NCBI RefSeq assembly: GCF_019973375.1
Contig: NZ_BPTV01000002.1
Coordinates: 667,228-731,227 of the forward strand
Direction: 5' to 3'
Length of the DNA: 64,000 nucleotides
Source: Prevotella lacticifex
GTDB lineage: Bacteria; Bacteroidota; Bacteroidia; Bacteroidales; Bacteroidaceae
How positions within the stretch are numbered: the stretch's first letter is position 1; each line of letters starts with the position of its first letter. The notes beneath the pieces are model-generated. The model saw nothing but the letters and a program-made list of their open reading frames with translations. It was not told where the DNA came from and ran no database searches. Position numbers and translations under genes: made by a program. Below are positions 18,508-27,560 of the stretch, one piece after another.

Positions 18508-18810
18508 TCAGCAACCCTTGCCATCGATGCTGCACGAAGGGGCATCGGAGGACGGATTGTACTCTTTCAGCCCCACATCCTCTGGCTTGAGGGTCACGGT
18601 GCCATCTTCGAGGACGAAGGCGGGAATGCCGATATCGCCGATAGCCTTCGAATGGTCGAAGACGGGACTATTGTCGCGCAGATGCATGAAAGCACTCATA
18701 TAATGAACGTCGGCACCGATATCGATGACCTTGAATCGCTTGTCGCCCTTGACCTGCTCGTCGACGAAAGCGCAATAGGGGCAGGTGGGCATACCATAAA
18801 TCTTAATCAT
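18508..18810 (-). CDS. Glutaredoxin-like protein
   Basis: 100 residues, starting MIKIYGMPTCPYCAFVDEQV with the redox motif CPYC (10-13), and a GIPAFVLEDG segment holding the cis-Pro of the thioredoxin fold. The end has two further cysteines (SCSIDGKGC). Probably reduces disulfides or glutathione/bacillithiol adducts in the cytoplasm. It stands alone with its own promoter. Confidence 0.85.
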   Translation of the reverse strand: MIKIYGMPTCPYCAFVDEQVKGDKRFKVIDIGADVHYMSAFMHLRDNSPVFDHSKAIGDIGIPAFVLEDGTVTLKPEDVGLKEYNPSSDAPSCSIDGKGC

Positions 18811-18839
18811 TGTCGTTTTCCTTTCTTTTGTTATCAGTG

Positions 18840-18847
18840 CAAAGATA
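18840..18847 (-). promoter_or_regulatory. -7 element of the glutaredoxin-like gene
   Basis: TATCTTTG on the minus strand, 30 bases before the ATG. No clear -33. Confidence 0.55.
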
Positions 18848-18956
18848 GCGAGTTTCTTCCTTATCGACGCACCGATTCTCCCTTTTTACCTATTTTTAAG
18901 GTTCTTTCGTTTCGGCGGAGAGATAAGAAGCGGGACTGTTGAGACCCATTGCATGC

Positions 18957-19072
18957 TATAGATGCCAATAGGCTCTATAGTTGCGATAATTGCTATAGTC
19001 GCTATAGTTGCTATAGTAGATATAGTTGCTATAGTAGCTATAGTAGCTATAGCCCCCTATATATAATATGTA
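18957..19072. repeat. CTATAG-rich intergenic tract
   Basis: Ten or so CTATAG units spaced by 2-6 bases (GCTATAGTTGCTATAGTAG form), ending at the stop of the transpeptidase gene. Confidence 0.75.
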
Positions 19073-19079
19073 TAGGCTT

Positions 19080-20345
19080 CTATTTTCTCCTCGGCGAAGG
19101 TGTCTTCTTTGCACCGGAATTTGCGGGAGCCTTCTTCTGCGTGCCCCGAGCCGAGCCCGATTTCTTCTGCAATCCGGCTGAAGCAGCGTTTTTTCGGTGG
19201 CCGGGAGCCGACTTCGTATTCGTGGGCAGGAGATAGCTCTTGATAATCTGTGCGGCGATGGGTGCTGCCGTCTTGTTGCCGTCGCCGCCGTGCTCGATAT
19301 ATGCGCAGACGGCTATCTGCGGGTTGTCCATGGGAGCGAAGGCTATGAAGGCCGAATGGTCGATGCCACCGTTCTGCGCCGTACCCGTCTTTCCACAGAT
19401 GGTGATGCGGGGGTCGTCGATGGTCTTCGCCGTCCCGTTCTTCACACAGGCCCGCATGCCCTCGATAACGATATTATATGCTGCCGGCGACGCTTTCGTG
19501 CGGTGAGGATTGATGTAGGCCTCGGGGTCGGCGCCGGCGGTGGAATAACGGTGATAGGGCGTCATCCACCATCCGCGGTTGGCTATCGTCGCCGCAAGGT
19601 TGCAGAGCTGTAGCGGTGTGACGGTTATAAGTCCCTGACCCATACCGATATAGCCTATCGTACGGGCGTTCCAGAACTTAGGGTATTTCCTGTTGACGTA
19701 GGCCGAATCGGGGATTATCCCCCGAGCCTCACCTCCGTAGTCGACCCCCGTTTTCGTACCGAAGCCATAGCTCGTCATGTAGTCGTGCCACACGTCGACG
19801 GCATGGCTCCGCGACCCGTATCGCGTTGTGTCACCGATCATCCGGATGAAATTCGTTATGAACCACGAGTTGCACGACTGCGCCAGGGCCTGCACCGTCG
19901 ACAGCGGTGAGGCGTGGTAGTGGCATCCCACATGCGTTCCACCCATCATGAATCCGCGGTGACAAGCCACTTTCGTGTCGCGCGTCACTATTCCCTCGCT
20001 GTAGAGCGTCAGCAGCTGAGCCGCCTTGATGGTCGACCCCGGCGGATAGGTGGCCTGGACGGCGCGGTTGATGGGGTCGCCCTTGAGGGTATTGCTCGCC
20101 ATACAGAGAATCTCGCCGGTGGTGGGGCGGATAGCCACGATAGAACCCTGCCGGTTCTCGAGGAGCCTTTCGGCAAGTCGCTGAAGCCGAGGCACATAGG
20201 TAAGGTCGGGGTCCTGAGCTGTGGCCGCGTGTGTGGCAGTGGTCTGCGCCCATGAGCTGAAGGGCTGCAGGAGGAGGGCGACGACGGCCGCGAGGGCGAT
20301 ATTTATGATGTTATTGTTCGATTTTTTGATAGTCTTTCCTGTCAT
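19080..20345 (-). CDS. Penicillin-binding protein transpeptidase
   Basis: 421 residues from ATG 20345. Signal-type hydrophobic segment (14-33), then a transpeptidase domain with S104-TIK107, the S157-C-N159 triad and K319-T-G321. It cross-links peptidoglycan peptides outside the inner membrane. Unlike FtsI or PBP2 it lacks the usual N-terminal dimerisation domain, so the domain is almost stand-alone. The C-terminal 45 residues are very basic and Pro/Ala/Lys-rich, perhaps binding the wall or nucleic acid. The open frame extends upstream to 20537, but that would overlap the PrsW gene; the 20345 start leaves a 29-base gap. Confidence 0.85.
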   Translation of the reverse strand: MTGKTIKKSNNNIINIALAAVVALLLQPFSSWAQTTATHAATAQDPDLTYVPRLQRLAERLLENRQGSIVAIRPTTGEILCMASNTLKGDPINRAVQATYPPGSTIKAAQLLTLYSEGIVTRDTKVACHRGFMMGGTHVGCHYHASPLSTVQALAQSCNSWFITNFIRMIGDTTRYGSRSHAVDVWHDYMTSYGFGTKTGVDYGGEARGIIPDSAYVNRKYPKFWNARTIGYIGMGQGLITVTPLQLCNLAATIANRGWWMTPYHRYSTAGADPEAYINPHRTKASPAAYNIVIEGMRACVKNGTAKTIDDPRITICGKTGTAQNGGIDHSAFIAFAPMDNPQIAVCAYIEHGGDGNKTAAPIAAQIIKSYLLPTNTKSAPGHRKNAASAGLQKKSGSARGTQKKAPANSGAKKTPSPRRK

Positions 20346-20374
20346 TGAAGTAAATGTGATAAAAAAGAGAAGAA

Positions 20375-21400
20375 TCAGTTGCGCAGCCGCTGACGAATGG
20401 CCCCGCTGCGCTCGAGATAGCCCATGAGCAGCAGTACGCTGACGACGGCCACGGCCAGAGCCACAAGGTACATAACGCCCGCAAACGAGTCGTAGAGGCC
20501 GTGGAGCGTGGCCGGAATGACGGCGGCGAGCGTGCACAGCGCCTTACGGTAGCGCGGGTAGAGTCCGGCCATACCGATGAAGTAGCCGCCGATACCGGCC
20601 CACACGGCGTGAAGGAACGGCAGCGACGTCAGCCGGGCGATGTTCAGGACGAACGCCGTGGTGTAGTCGGCCTGGATATTCACCTGTGTCTGGTACTGTA
20701 CGCCCTCGAAAACGCCGAAGGCTATGCCGGCCATAAGCCCGTAGTAGACCATTGTCTGGGGCAGCATCGGCTCGCGCGACCGGTTCTGAAGGATGTACAG
20801 CGGCACCTGCTTGGCAAATTCCTCCGTCAGTCCCACGCCGAGGATATATCCGACGATGCTCAGGGGGAACGGCGCATGGGTGAAAACGTAAAAGAAATTC
20901 AGCTGGTTCAGTCCGGAGAAGATGATGAACACCCCAAGCTGGGTGAGGAAGAATGTCGACACCGTCGTCTTGAGGTTCACCTGCCGCGTGCGGAACATAT
21001 AGTAGAAGAACATTCCCCAGATGGTGGCGAAATACAGCGATACGACGTAGAAGGCGAGGTAGCCCCCCACGGGCATCATCATGATGAACGACAGCGACAG
21101 TCCGACGACGGCGAGGATGAGCATCCGCTTGTCCTCGAAGAGATTCGTCCGCCGCATCGACTCGCGCGGGAAGATAAACTCGCGTCCCACGTAGTCGAGC
21201 TGTTGTCCGAGCGTCCCGTTGTTGCGTACGTGCGGCCGTAATCCCTTGGCCATCAGGAAGTCGCGCACTATTCCCTCTCGTCCCGTGTCGGCATCGCGGG
21301 CCTTATCGTGGAGCAGCAGCCGTCCCTCCTCCACGTACCGCGCCACCTCCCTCTCGTCGAAGGGTCCGTAGTCGTGGTCATTGCGTGTGATGATTAGCAT
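20375..21400 (-). CDS. PrsW-family intramembrane metalloprotease with GYF_2-like N-terminus
   Basis: 341 residues. Residues 1-60 (GPFDEREVARYVEEGRLLLH) resemble a GYF_2 domain. Then seven or eight membrane helices with PrsW motifs: the EE pair in GLTEEFAK (193-194), FGVFEG with E232, and H264 in HAVWAGIGGYFIG, plus a second His in PATLHGLYD. PrsW-type proteases cleave membrane anti-sigma factors in some bacteria; no anti-sigma gene is adjacent here. The transpeptidase gene follows after 29 bases, so the two are likely co-transcribed. Confidence 0.85.
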   Translation of the reverse strand: MLIITRNDHDYGPFDEREVARYVEEGRLLLHDKARDADTGREGIVRDFLMAKGLRPHVRNNGTLGQQLDYVGREFIFPRESMRRTNLFEDKRMLILAVVGLSLSFIMMMPVGGYLAFYVVSLYFATIWGMFFYYMFRTRQVNLKTTVSTFFLTQLGVFIIFSGLNQLNFFYVFTHAPFPLSIVGYILGVGLTEEFAKQVPLYILQNRSREPMLPQTMVYYGLMAGIAFGVFEGVQYQTQVNIQADYTTAFVLNIARLTSLPFLHAVWAGIGGYFIGMAGLYPRYRKALCTLAAVIPATLHGLYDSFAGVMYLVALAVAVVSVLLLMGYLERSGAIRQRLRN

Positions 21401-21488
21401 TGTTGTCTTCTTTTCCTTTAAGAATCTCTTTCTACGTTAAAAGTATGTTCCGTATGGCCGCGGGCTTTACATTCTCAGCCACAGCCAC

Positions 21489-22895
21489 TTAGCAGACGGC
21501 ATCCTTTATGGCATCGACGATGAACTGTGCGTCGTCGAGGGTCACCAACGGTCCTGACGGAAGGCAGAGTCCCACCTTGAAGATGCTCTCCGCCGTACCG
21601 TTGACGTAGGCGGGGCTGTCCTTGTAGACCGGCTGCTTGTGCATCGGTTTCCACAGCGGACGGCTCTCGATGTTCAGGCTGTCAAGCCACATGCGCAGGG
21701 CCTCGACGTTGGCGTTGGGCTCACAGTCGGTATGTGCGCTGTCGACATAGTGGATGACGCCGGCAGCACCGCCCACGGCACCCTTCACCGTTGTACGGTA
21801 TGCGTTCTCCTCGCCCTTGATTTTCAGCTGAGGGTCGAGGGTGATGGTGTTCAGCCAGTAGTTCGACAGGGTCTTACTCTCGGCTGCAGCTCCTACCGCC
21901 GGGTTCAGCTCACTGTCGCTGCCGGCATGGAACGTGATGCCGTCGAAGCCCTTGAAGGCCTCGGCGTAGAATTTCGCCAGCCGCCGGTGGTGGGCAATAT
22001 GCTCGTCGAGCACCGTCAGCTGACCGCGTCCTATACCGGCGCAGATATTCGACAGACGGTAGTTGTAGCCTATCTTCTCGTGCTGGTAGTAGGGATAGCC
22101 CTCGCGAGCCTGGGTGGCAAAGAACATAACCTTGTTGCGGGCCTCCTCGTCGGGGCATACAAGGGCACCGCCACCGGACGTGGTAATCATCTTATTGCCG
22201 TTGAACGACAGGATGCCGTAGTCGCCGAAGGTACCGCAGACACGGCCGTGATAGCGTGATCCCAGGCCCTCGGCAGCATCCTCGACGAGCGGAATGCCGT
22301 ATTTGTCGGCCACCGCCTTTATCTCCGCAATCTTCGCCGGCATACCATAGAGGTAGACGACGATGATGGCCTTCGGCTTCCGGCCGGTCTTGGCCATGCG
22401 GTCGTTGATAGCTTTCTCCAAGAGTTCCGGGTCCATATTCCACGTCTCCCTCTCCGAGTCGACAAAGACGGGCTTTGCTCCGAGGTATACGACGGGATTG
22501 GAACTGGCACAGAACGTAAAGCTCTGACACACAACCTCATCGCCAGCCTTCACGCCCACAGCTATCAAGGCAAGATGAACAGCCGCCGTACCACTGGAAA
22601 GCGCGACGACCTGCTTGTCCAGAAGTTTCGCGTCGGTAATGGAATCCAACCATAACTTTTCCGGATCGTTCTCATGAGGTTTAATGCTCTTCGGATAAGT
22701 CTCTTCCTGTAGGTCGTTTTCTGCTGTCAGCGTACAGGGGGATACCACAAATCTCTTCAGTTCCTCCTCAAACTTGTTCACGTTTGGTCCAAGTGGCACC
22801 ACCCAGTTCTGGTCGAATGCCTCTTGTATATACTTCATCTCATTGCCCGACATGTGGGCGAGACATAGAATAATTCGTTTCTCTCGTTTTTGCAT
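21489..22895 (-). CDS. DegT/DnrJ/EryC1/StrS-type sugar aminotransferase
   Basis: 468 residues. PLP fold with ALSSGTAAVHLALIAVGVKA, VEDAAEGLGSRYHG and the Schiff-base lysine in SFNGNKMITTSGGGA. This family aminates 4-keto (or 3-keto) nucleotide sugars. With the CapD-type dehydratase at 7099 and the sugar transferase at 24023 it would fit a bacillosamine-like amino sugar route. It is about 80 residues longer than typical, with insertions near 50-92 and 355-385. It lies 6 bases after the Rpn-type gene. Confidence 0.88.
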   Translation of the reverse strand: MQKREKRIILCLAHMSGNEMKYIQEAFDQNWVVPLGPNVNKFEEELKRFVVSPCTLTAENDLQEETYPKSIKPHENDPEKLWLDSITDAKLLDKQVVALSSGTAAVHLALIAVGVKAGDEVVCQSFTFCASSNPVVYLGAKPVFVDSERETWNMDPELLEKAINDRMAKTGRKPKAIIVVYLYGMPAKIAEIKAVADKYGIPLVEDAAEGLGSRYHGRVCGTFGDYGILSFNGNKMITTSGGGALVCPDEEARNKVMFFATQAREGYPYYQHEKIGYNYRLSNICAGIGRGQLTVLDEHIAHHRRLAKFYAEAFKGFDGITFHAGSDSELNPAVGAAAESKTLSNYWLNTITLDPQLKIKGEENAYRTTVKGAVGGAAGVIHYVDSAHTDCEPNANVEALRMWLDSLNIESRPLWKPMHKQPVYKDSPAYVNGTAESIFKVGLCLPSGPLVTLDDAQFIVDAIKDAVC

Positions 22896-22901
22896 AATCT
22901 A

Positions 22902-23921
22902 TTACTTATTGCTCATCATCTGCTCGATTTGAGCATCTGAGAGGCCTTGCTCTTTCAAGATCCGTTTCAGATTGGACAACTGCTCAGATTGTTGATTCAG
23001 CTGTTCACGTTGCTCCTTTATTTTTCCGTCCTGCTCTTTTATTTTTCCGTCCTGTTCTTTTATTTTTCCGTCCTGCTCCTTAATTTTTCCGTTCTGCTCC
23101 TTGATTTTCCCGTTCTGCTCCTTAATTTTTCCGTCTTGCTCTTTTATTTTCTTATCACGACTCATGATGGCGGTGTCGCGGTCCTCGATGGCGGAGTAAT
23201 ATTCATCCTCTACATTCATATTCTGCCGCATCAATGGATTGGAAGCAGCTGCGGTGAGACGGTGTACGATATAGTTCATGTCGTTGTTGTCGGCATATAC
23301 CGACTCGTCGAGACATAGCAGATGTGGGTCATCCTTGTCGCGTTTTGTCTGGTCGAGCACACTGAGCACCTTGTCGAGGCGGTTATTGATGACACCATGG
23401 AGCAGCGGAATCTGCACGATGATGCTATCGTGCACAAGACTCTCGACGAAGGGGTCGGGCATTCCTTTCTTCACCTCGTGACCGTCATAGTCGTAGGCTT
23501 TGTGACTGACATACAGCACGGGTACGTCAATATCGCCGACGCGGTGGCCCATGATATAGATGGTCACCATAGGATAGGCAAAGCCCTTGTGGTCGCCTTT
23601 CTGTTTGTCGATGTTGTTCTTGTCGCTGTATTGAGCTCCGAGGTACTGTCGGAAGCGCAGCGTCTCGGTCTCCACCCAGGTCTTCTGCAGTTCAATGAGT
23701 ATCAGTTCCGTCTCGTTCTCGCCCGTACGTATTCGTGCTCCGAAGTCTATGCGGAACATCGATATCTTGTCGTTTGTTTCGTTGGCATACTCGTGGGGCC
23801 GCAGTTCGACACTGACGACATCCTTCTTCAGCAATGCCGACAATACCGTCTTTGCCACACGCTCGTCCTCCATGAGATATTTGAACACGGAGTCGTAAAT
23901 GGGATTGGCTACGTATATCAT
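22902..23921 (-). CDS. Rpn-type PD-(D/E)XK nuclease with heptad-repeat tail
   Basis: 339 residues. The N-terminal 230 residues fit the Rpn / PD-(D/E)XK transposase-like family (NPIYDSVFKYLMEDERVAK start; the ..FRIDFGAR...ILIELQKTW core supplies the D..ExQ catalytic motif). The C-terminus has seven near-identical KIKEQ(D/N)G heptads, then an EQLNQQSEQLSNL helix, forming a coiled coil. The family is tied to RecA-independent recombination. It sits inside an EPS operon upstream of the aminotransferase, which is unusual. Confidence 0.82.
   Translation of the reverse strand: MIYVANPIYDSVFKYLMEDERVAKTVLSALLKKDVVSVELRPHEYANETNDKISMFRIDFGARIRTGENETELILIELQKTWVETETLRFRQYLGAQYSDKNNIDKQKGDHKGFAYPMVTIYIMGHRVGDIDVPVLYVSHKAYDYDGHEVKKGMPDPFVESLVHDSIIVQIPLLHGVINNRLDKVLSVLDQTKRDKDDPHLLCLDESVYADNNDMNYIVHRLTAAASNPLMRQNMNVEDEYYSAIEDRDTAIMSRDKKIKEQDGKIKEQNGKIKEQNGKIKEQDGKIKEQDGKIKEQDGKIKEQREQLNQQSEQLSNLKRILKEQGLSDAQIEQMMSNK
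23010..23152. repeat. 21-base tandem repeat inside the Rpn-type gene
   Basis: About six copies of a 21-base unit (CTGCTCCTTAATTTTTCCGT and one more base, with C/T variants) encode the KIKEQDG heptads. Copy number changes would keep the frame. Confidence 0.8.
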
Positions 23922-23950
23922 ATCTACAGTCTTTTATAAATTCTTCGTTG

Positions 23951-23958
23951 CAAAGATA
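23951..23958 (-). promoter_or_regulatory. -7 element before the Rpn-type gene
   Basis: TATCTTTG on the minus strand, 30 bases upstream of the ATG at 23921. No clear -33 element. Suggests the nuclease and aminotransferase can be transcribed separately from the operon upstream. Confidence 0.5.
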
Positions 23959-24022
23959 CAATTTTTCTACTACATTGCCCACATGTAATAAGATAAAAAA
24001 TGTTCACCGGAATAATCCTATT

Positions 24023-24637
24023 CTATATCTCTTCACCGGCATACCTCATCTTTCTCCCCAAAACAGTGCACACAATCATTTCTATATCTTTAAAGAAAGA
24101 GTAGTGCTCCAAGTAGTAAAGGTTCAGCCGTACTTTATCAGGATAGATAATCTTGTCGTTGTATTCCTGTGGGTTCTCTACGGAGTTGAGTAAGTCTTCT
24201 TCCTGTCGGTATTTCAATGATGCCGGCCCCGTTATTCCTGGTTTTAACTTAAGGATGTCGCGGTTCTTTCCTTTCAATTTATCAGCATATCCCGGTACAT
24301 CCGGTCGTGGCCCGACGAAACTCATGTCACCCTTGAGGACATTCCACAGTTCCGGCAGTTCGTCAAGCTTGTACCGTCGGAGTTTCTTTCCTAATGGCGT
24401 AATTCTATTCTCCTCTGTTGAGGCTATTGATGTTGTTCCTTCACCGGCGACCTTCATCGACCGGAATTTATAAACGGTAAAGAGCCTGCCGTATTGTCCC
24501 ACCCGCTGCTGCTTGAAAATGACCGGTCCTCCAGGCATCTTAATCCTTATGAGAATTGCAACAATCAGAAACACAGGACTCAGACAAACAAGTCCCATGA
24601 ACGAGACTATCCTGTCAAAGAGATATTTTACATTCAT
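24023..24637 (-). CDS. Initiating sugar transferase (phosphoglycosyl transferase)
   Basis: 204 residues. One N-terminal membrane-entering helix (9-30), then FKQQRVGQYGRLFTVYKFRS, KLRRYKLDELPELWNVLKGD (with the DE pair) and SFVGPRPDVPGY. These are hallmarks of the PglC/WcaJ family, which moves a sugar phosphate from UDP-sugar onto undecaprenyl phosphate to start repeat-unit synthesis. The size equals the PglC-like catalytic core without the long WcaJ N-terminus. It starts 19 bases after the ATP-grasp gene. Confidence 0.92.
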   Translation of the reverse strand: MNVKYLFDRIVSFMGLVCLSPVFLIVAILIRIKMPGGPVIFKQQRVGQYGRLFTVYKFRSMKVAGEGTTSIASTEENRITPLGKKLRRYKLDELPELWNVLKGDMSFVGPRPDVPGYADKLKGKNRDILKLKPGITGPASLKYRQEEDLLNSVENPQEYNDKIIYPDKVRLNLYYLEHYSFFKDIEMIVCTVLGRKMRYAGEEI

Positions 24638-24656
24638 TTTTCTCGTAAATAGTGTG

Positions 24657-25781
24657 TTATGGATTTAGTTTCCGGTTTTTAATGAGTTTCTCCAAATAGT
24701 AACAAGCTTCACCAAGGATTGCCTTCTTATCATCTGCGAAAAAGTCATCAAAAGCATCAAAGCCATGACAGGAAAACACCCGCTTCATCTCTTGCCGATT
24801 CCATTTCATGGACAACACTCTTCCGACCAGTGTTATAATATCACCCAACAGCCATTTTGTTCGTGTTCCTACTCGTACCTTTATAGGTTCGTCATAGCTA
24901 CCCTTGGTAGCCAAACAATAGAGTACCCACGGAATATCAAAACCTGCGGCAATAGGAGTAGCTAATCCTCCGGTAAAGCGGGCGTTGGTCTCAATATAGG
25001 CTATTCTGTTATGGCGCTCATCTACACGAAAGTCCATTCCGCAGACACCATGAAAATCAATAGCATCCAACATTTTTCTTGCTTCCTGCTCTAACTCCGG
25101 CATCGCTACTATCTCACGTTGCGTCGTCGTACCTCCTCCATCAGTTTTGGTCACTAATGCACGATAGACTGACGTCTTACAAAAACCGTCCCAGCGCACG
25201 CAGTCGACGCTATAGTCACAACCTCCGATCCATTCTTCCATCAACGTATCTGTACCACGATACGTTTCAGCCAAACGATGCAACTCCTCCCTATTCTTAG
25301 GAAAGAACACACTTTTGGCGGAGTTACCAATCACGGTCTTGAAAACAACAGGGTATTGATTTATTTCTTCCTCAGAATGGTATACTTTAGGTATAGGCAC
25401 TCTACTATTCCCTGCCAGCGCCGTTGACGTTGCTTTATTTGCAAGAAGAAGCAATGTTTTCTCATCTTCATAGGGGATAATAAGATCTTTAGGGAACTCT
25501 TCACGATGACGCATGATAACCACGCTCTCATCATGGGTTGGAAGAAGCATCGTCGGTTGAAGTCTCGCTACCCATTCTTTAAGACAATCTATGAAATGAT
25601 TTTCATCGGTAAAAGGGTCTGGATAGACAAAATGTCCCGCACAATAACGCGACATACTACAGATGTTGGTACGGGAAGTGTCTGCTGCCCATACTTTTAA
25701 TCCATGTTTTGCAAGACTCCGCAGTATGTTATAGCCTACGCGGTTCCAGCAATAAGTTACAATAACATCGCAATTGCTCAT
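24657..25781 (-). CDS. ATP-grasp ligase in the EPS operon
   Basis: 374 residues. N-terminal Rossmann-like segment (MSNCDVIVTYCWNRVGYNIL), then an ATP-grasp fold with YPVVFKTVIGNSAKSV, TLMEEWIGGCDYSVDCVRW and the Mg-binding IAYIETNARFTGG. Such enzymes join an amine to a carboxylate using ATP. In an EPS operon it may add an amino acid to a sugar carboxylate or amine. The ATG overlaps the stop of a 38-residue ORF by 4 bases. Confidence 0.83.
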   Translation of the reverse strand: MSNCDVIVTYCWNRVGYNILRSLAKHGLKVWAADTSRTNICSMSRYCAGHFVYPDPFTDENHFIDCLKEWVARLQPTMLLPTHDESVVIMRHREEFPKDLIIPYEDEKTLLLLANKATSTALAGNSRVPIPKVYHSEEEINQYPVVFKTVIGNSAKSVFFPKNREELHRLAETYRGTDTLMEEWIGGCDYSVDCVRWDGFCKTSVYRALVTKTDGGGTTTQREIVAMPELEQEARKMLDAIDFHGVCGMDFRVDERHNRIAYIETNARFTGGLATPIAAGFDIPWVLYCLATKGSYDEPIKVRVGTRTKWLLGDIITLVGRVLSMKWNRQEMKRVFSCHGFDAFDDFFADDKKAILGEACYYLEKLIKNRKLNP

Positions 25782-25894
25782 GCTGCCCTCCTCTCGTCGA
25801 AAACATCATAGAGTCGGGCAAGAAGAGTAACTACGCTACCCCCAAAGATATTATTATCATTGATTACTTCTATATACATATCATTATTATCCAT
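25778..25894 (-). CDS. Small acidic ORF overlapping the ATP-grasp start, 38 residues
   Basis: MDNNDMYIEVINDNNIFGGS, then VVTLLARLYDVFDERRAA. Its TGA overlaps the ATG at 25781 (ATGA), and it starts 74 bases after the preceding glycosyltransferase gene. A purine-rich AGGAGGG near its 3' end would serve the ATP-grasp start. It may be a real small protein or a device for translational coupling. No family recognised. Confidence 0.5.
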   Translation of the reverse strand: MDNNDMYIEVINDNNIFGGSVVTLLARLYDVFDERRAA

Positions 25895-25968
25895 TTCTTT
25901 AATTACCTAACATTGGCTCGCTGCGACAGCACTCTATACTTGCTGTATTGACCCTAAGCAACTGTTTG

Positions 25969-27195
25969 TCAGTCCTTCAATTCATTATAGAACGCTAACA
26001 GTCCATTCCACACATCCTTCTGCTCATATCTCTCCTTTATCATCCTGCGGGCGTTGCGGCTCATGCGCTGAACCTCAGCGGGATGGAGGATGAACCATTC
26101 CATCGTCTCTGTCAGCGCGGGGGTGATGTCGGCGACGTGATGGCCGTGGGCGTCGAGGGGTGCCACGATAATCTTCCCGTTCAGCCCGTCGCGGATAATC
26201 TCGTTGGATCCGTTGATATCGGTGACGATACACGGAAGGTTCATAGCCCCGGCCTCCATCGGCACATTGGGGAAGCCCTCGCGGTAGCTCGGGAATGCCA
26301 GCGCGTCGGCAGCCATAAGGTAAGGACGCACATCTTTCTGACTGCCAACGTATTTCACGACCTTACTGCTGAGGAAGTAGTCGTGGACATCATCGGTGAT
26401 GGCATCCCCTTTCTCCATCGTTCCCACGAGCAGCAGACGGGCGTTAGGATGTCTGGAGCTGATGGTCCTCATAGCCTGCGCCAGCTCCGTCATGCCCTTG
26501 TCGGCGACGATACGCCCTACAAAGACGAACACGAAGTCGGCATCGGCGAATCCCAACCGTCGGCGCACCTCCATCCGGTATGCGGCAATATCCTCGTCGG
26601 TGACGGCCTCAGGACTCTTTTGCAGGTTGTCGGCAACCGTCTGACGGCGCGACAGATGCGTCGTATTCTTGCCGTTGATGTTTCCGAAGTGTATCACCTT
26701 CAGCGGCTTACGCGTGATGTGGTCGGTCTGGAGGGTATGCAGCACGCCCTGCCCTTCGGGAATGACGTTGGTGGCGAAGAGGCATGTCGTGCGCTCCATA
26801 GTCTTGAGAATGAGGCGGAAAAGCCCCCGCGCCCCCTGATAGCGCAGTCCCGTGACGGTGTAAATCCTGTGCGGCACCCGTGCTGCCCAAGCCGCCACCA
26901 TCGCCAAGAGCGAGCCCTTGGGCGTATTGGCGTGGACGGCCCACGGTTTCTCCTTGCGGAAGAGCCGATACAGTATGCCGAGAGCACGTATGTCCTTCGT
27001 CAGCGAGATTTCCCGTTCCATGGGCACGTCGATGCAGCGGACGCCCTCGCGCTGCCTCACCCGCTCCATTACGCCGGTATTCTTAGCCACGCCGACAACG
27101 TCGTAATAGCGGCTGAGAAACCTCAGCTGCCCTTCCAAAAACGAGTCTAACGATATATCGTGTGTCGTAACACGTATCAACTTCTTCTTTTGCAT
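25969..27195 (-). CDS. Glycosyltransferase family 4
   Basis: 408 residues, GT-B fold. Seen: the C-terminal donor-binding domain with FVFVGRIVADKGMTEL and the E-x7-E motif in SYREGFPNVPMEAGAMNLP. It transfers a nucleotide-activated sugar to the lipid-linked repeat unit on the cytoplasmic side. It is the first gene of the operon running left from the promoter at 27241-27272. Confidence 0.9.
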   Translation of the reverse strand: MQKKKLIRVTTHDISLDSFLEGQLRFLSRYYDVVGVAKNTGVMERVRQREGVRCIDVPMEREISLTKDIRALGILYRLFRKEKPWAVHANTPKGSLLAMVAAWAARVPHRIYTVTGLRYQGARGLFRLILKTMERTTCLFATNVIPEGQGVLHTLQTDHITRKPLKVIHFGNINGKNTTHLSRRQTVADNLQKSPEAVTDEDIAAYRMEVRRRLGFADADFVFVFVGRIVADKGMTELAQAMRTISSRHPNARLLLVGTMEKGDAITDDVHDYFLSSKVVKYVGSQKDVRPYLMAADALAFPSYREGFPNVPMEAGAMNLPCIVTDINGSNEIIRDGLNGKIIVAPLDAHGHHVADITPALTETMEWFILHPAEVQRMSRNARRMIKERYEQKDVWNGLLAFYNELKD

Positions 27196-27240
27196 GAACG
27201 ATAAGTTTTTTATCCGAATGACCTAAATGCCATCATCACG

Positions 27241-27272
27241 CAAAGATACTACAATATTGTTGTCTAAACAAA
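27241..27272 (-). promoter_or_regulatory. Promoter of the 21-27 kb EPS operon
   Basis: Minus strand: TTTG (27269-27272), 20 bases, TATCTTTG (27241-27248), 46 bases before the first gene's ATG. Confidence 0.78.
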
Positions 27273-27357
27273 TAATCGGCTGAAAATATCGGAGCCAAAA
27301 TCATTATTTTCCCGTTTTCATATAGAATCTGTCGCGGGAGGAAACGGGAATCGGCTG

Positions 27358-27530
27358 CCGCTATGGATTCTATGGCTACTATGTGGCTATGGGCTGCTAT
27401 AGACTTTATAGTTTCCTTCCGCCCCATAGTTTCCTGTAGTACCCCATAGTTTCCTATAGCCGCTATAAATTCTATAGATTCCTATAGATCCCTATAAATC
27501 CATATAGCCCCAATAAATCCCCATAGCCTC
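27358..27530. repeat. CTATAG-rich intergenic tract
   Basis: CTATAG and CTATAAAT/CTATAGAT variants at irregular 8-15 base spacing. Same class as 9556-9690. Confidence 0.7.
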
Positions 27531-27560
27531 CCATTAACCCCGCTCCTCCGATATTTCAAA

